From Dehalococcoidia bacterium (GTDB lineage Bacteria; Chloroflexota; Dehalococcoidia; Dehalococcoidales; RBG-16-60-22): DNA of 5,689 nucleotides. The DNA lies in NCBI GenBank assembly GCA_030605045.1, contig JAUWBK010000083.1, positions 1-5,689 on the forward strand, written 5' to 3'. This document shows positions 5,453 to 5,689 of the stretch, piece after piece; the first letter of the stretch is position 1; each line of letters starts with the position of its first letter. The notes below the pieces were generated by a model. That model ran no database searches. It was not told where the DNA came from and saw nothing but the letters and a program-made list of their open reading frames with translations. The translations under genes were made by a program, and so were the position numbers.

Positions 5453-5689
5453 TACCAATCCTTTGAGCTTGGCTACTATTCCGTCTAACGGCATAATCTG
5501 GACTTCTTTTTCCGAGCGCCATTTTATCTCGACACTGTTATTCTCCAGAGTGCGGGGGCTAATGGTAACCCGGAGCGGTATCCCCAAAAGGTCGGCATCA
5601 TTAAACTTTACCCCGGGGGACTCTTCACGGTCGTCAAAAAGCACCTCCAGGCCATCCGCCTCAAGCTCAGCATATAGCTTTTCGGCAAC
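5417..5689 (-). CDS. proS: Prolyl-tRNA synthetase, C-terminal fragment (5' end outside window)
   Basis: The last 90 codons of a minus-strand gene that enters at the right edge and ends at TAG (5417-5419). The visible part is the class IIa anticodon-binding domain of prolyl-tRNA synthetase, which charges tRNA-Pro. From the edge, residues 1-16 are the helix VAEKLYAELEADGLEV. LFDDREESPGVKFNDADLLG (17-36) and IPLRVTISPRTL (37-48) are the diagnostic core, followed by the strand SVEIKWR (52-58). The tail after about residue 66 is weakly conserved. The DDR-x-x-x-PGVKF pattern is of bacterial type; the archaeal/eukaryote-like ProS has PGWKF instead. The catalytic and editing parts are outside the window. 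The final 11 codons and stop are antisense to the end of pheT. Identity is strong despite truncation; another class IIa synthetase is unlikely. Confidence 0.93.
   Translation of the reverse strand, partial: VAEKLYAELEADGLEVLFDDREESPGVKFNDADLLGIPLRVTISPRTLENNSVEIKWRSEKEVQIMPLDGIVAKLKGLVSGAQSSTKLLR
5432..5449. repeat. Inverted repeat inside the pheT/proS 3' overlap
   Basis: GGTGC (5432-5436) and GCACC (5445-5449) form a perfect 5-base inverted repeat with an 8-base loop, ending at the pheT stop codon. An overlapping alternative pairs TTGGT (5430-5434) with ACCAA (5454-5458). Neither strand has a T tract right after the stem, so it is not a typical intrinsic terminator. It is listed because the two convergent genes share this point and no other terminator candidate lies between them. 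Confidence 0.25.

Noticed and set aside
1..5689. Mobile elements, CRISPR arrays, tRNAs or a novel accessory system
   Set aside because: The window is filled by conserved translation genes. I found no repeat series, transposase, terminal repeats, tRNA-like fold or unknown gene large enough to suggest one.

Overview
The window is a conserved bacterial translation locus read left to right: the 3' part of thrS, then infC, rpmI, rplT, pheS and pheT. The last 90 codons of proS come in from the right edge on the opposite strand. Almost all of the DNA is coding, and the longest gaps are about 70 bases (thrS-infC and rplT-pheS). The genes supply threonyl-, phenylalanyl- and prolyl-tRNA synthetases, initiation factor IF3 and the 50S proteins L35 and L20. 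The order infC-rpmI-rplT-pheS-pheT behind thrS is a widespread ancestral arrangement. No mobile element, CRISPR array, tRNA, rRNA or phage-like gene is visible.

Organism: a bacterium of intermediate GC with clear Shine-Dalgarno sites. The style of the proteins (PheS with a four-cysteine insert, ThrS with AWQGPTIQVDF, a PheT starting MKVPLKWLREYVD) suggests Chloroflexota, possibly Dehalococcoidia, or less likely a Firmicutes-like lineage. This is an impression from family resemblance, not a search result.

Layout. Bases 1-728 hold the end of thrS. Bases 724-800 hold a small regulatory knot: a 14-base inverted repeat at the thrS stop, a good sigma70-type promoter (TTGATT, 17 bases, extended TG-G-TATAGT), and a strong AGGAGGT. 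That ribosome site lies inside the reading frame if infC is started at the upstream TTG codons, so the real infC start is most likely the rare ATT at 801 (or ATA at 798). That is the class of start codon used for IF3 autoregulation in other bacteria. infC overlaps rpmI by 23 bases, and rplT follows after 17 bases with a TTG start and a strong ribosome site. A 70-base spacer with a small hairpin and T-rich tail separates rplT from pheS. pheS and pheT are 10 bases apart. pheT and the convergent proS overlap tail to tail by 36 bases, leaving no room for a conventional terminator between them.

Overall this is an ordinary core-genome region. I do not see a novel system. The points worth a second look are regulatory (infC start, internal promoter and dyad, pre-pheS hairpin) and architectural (convergent overlap, Cys4 insert in PheS).
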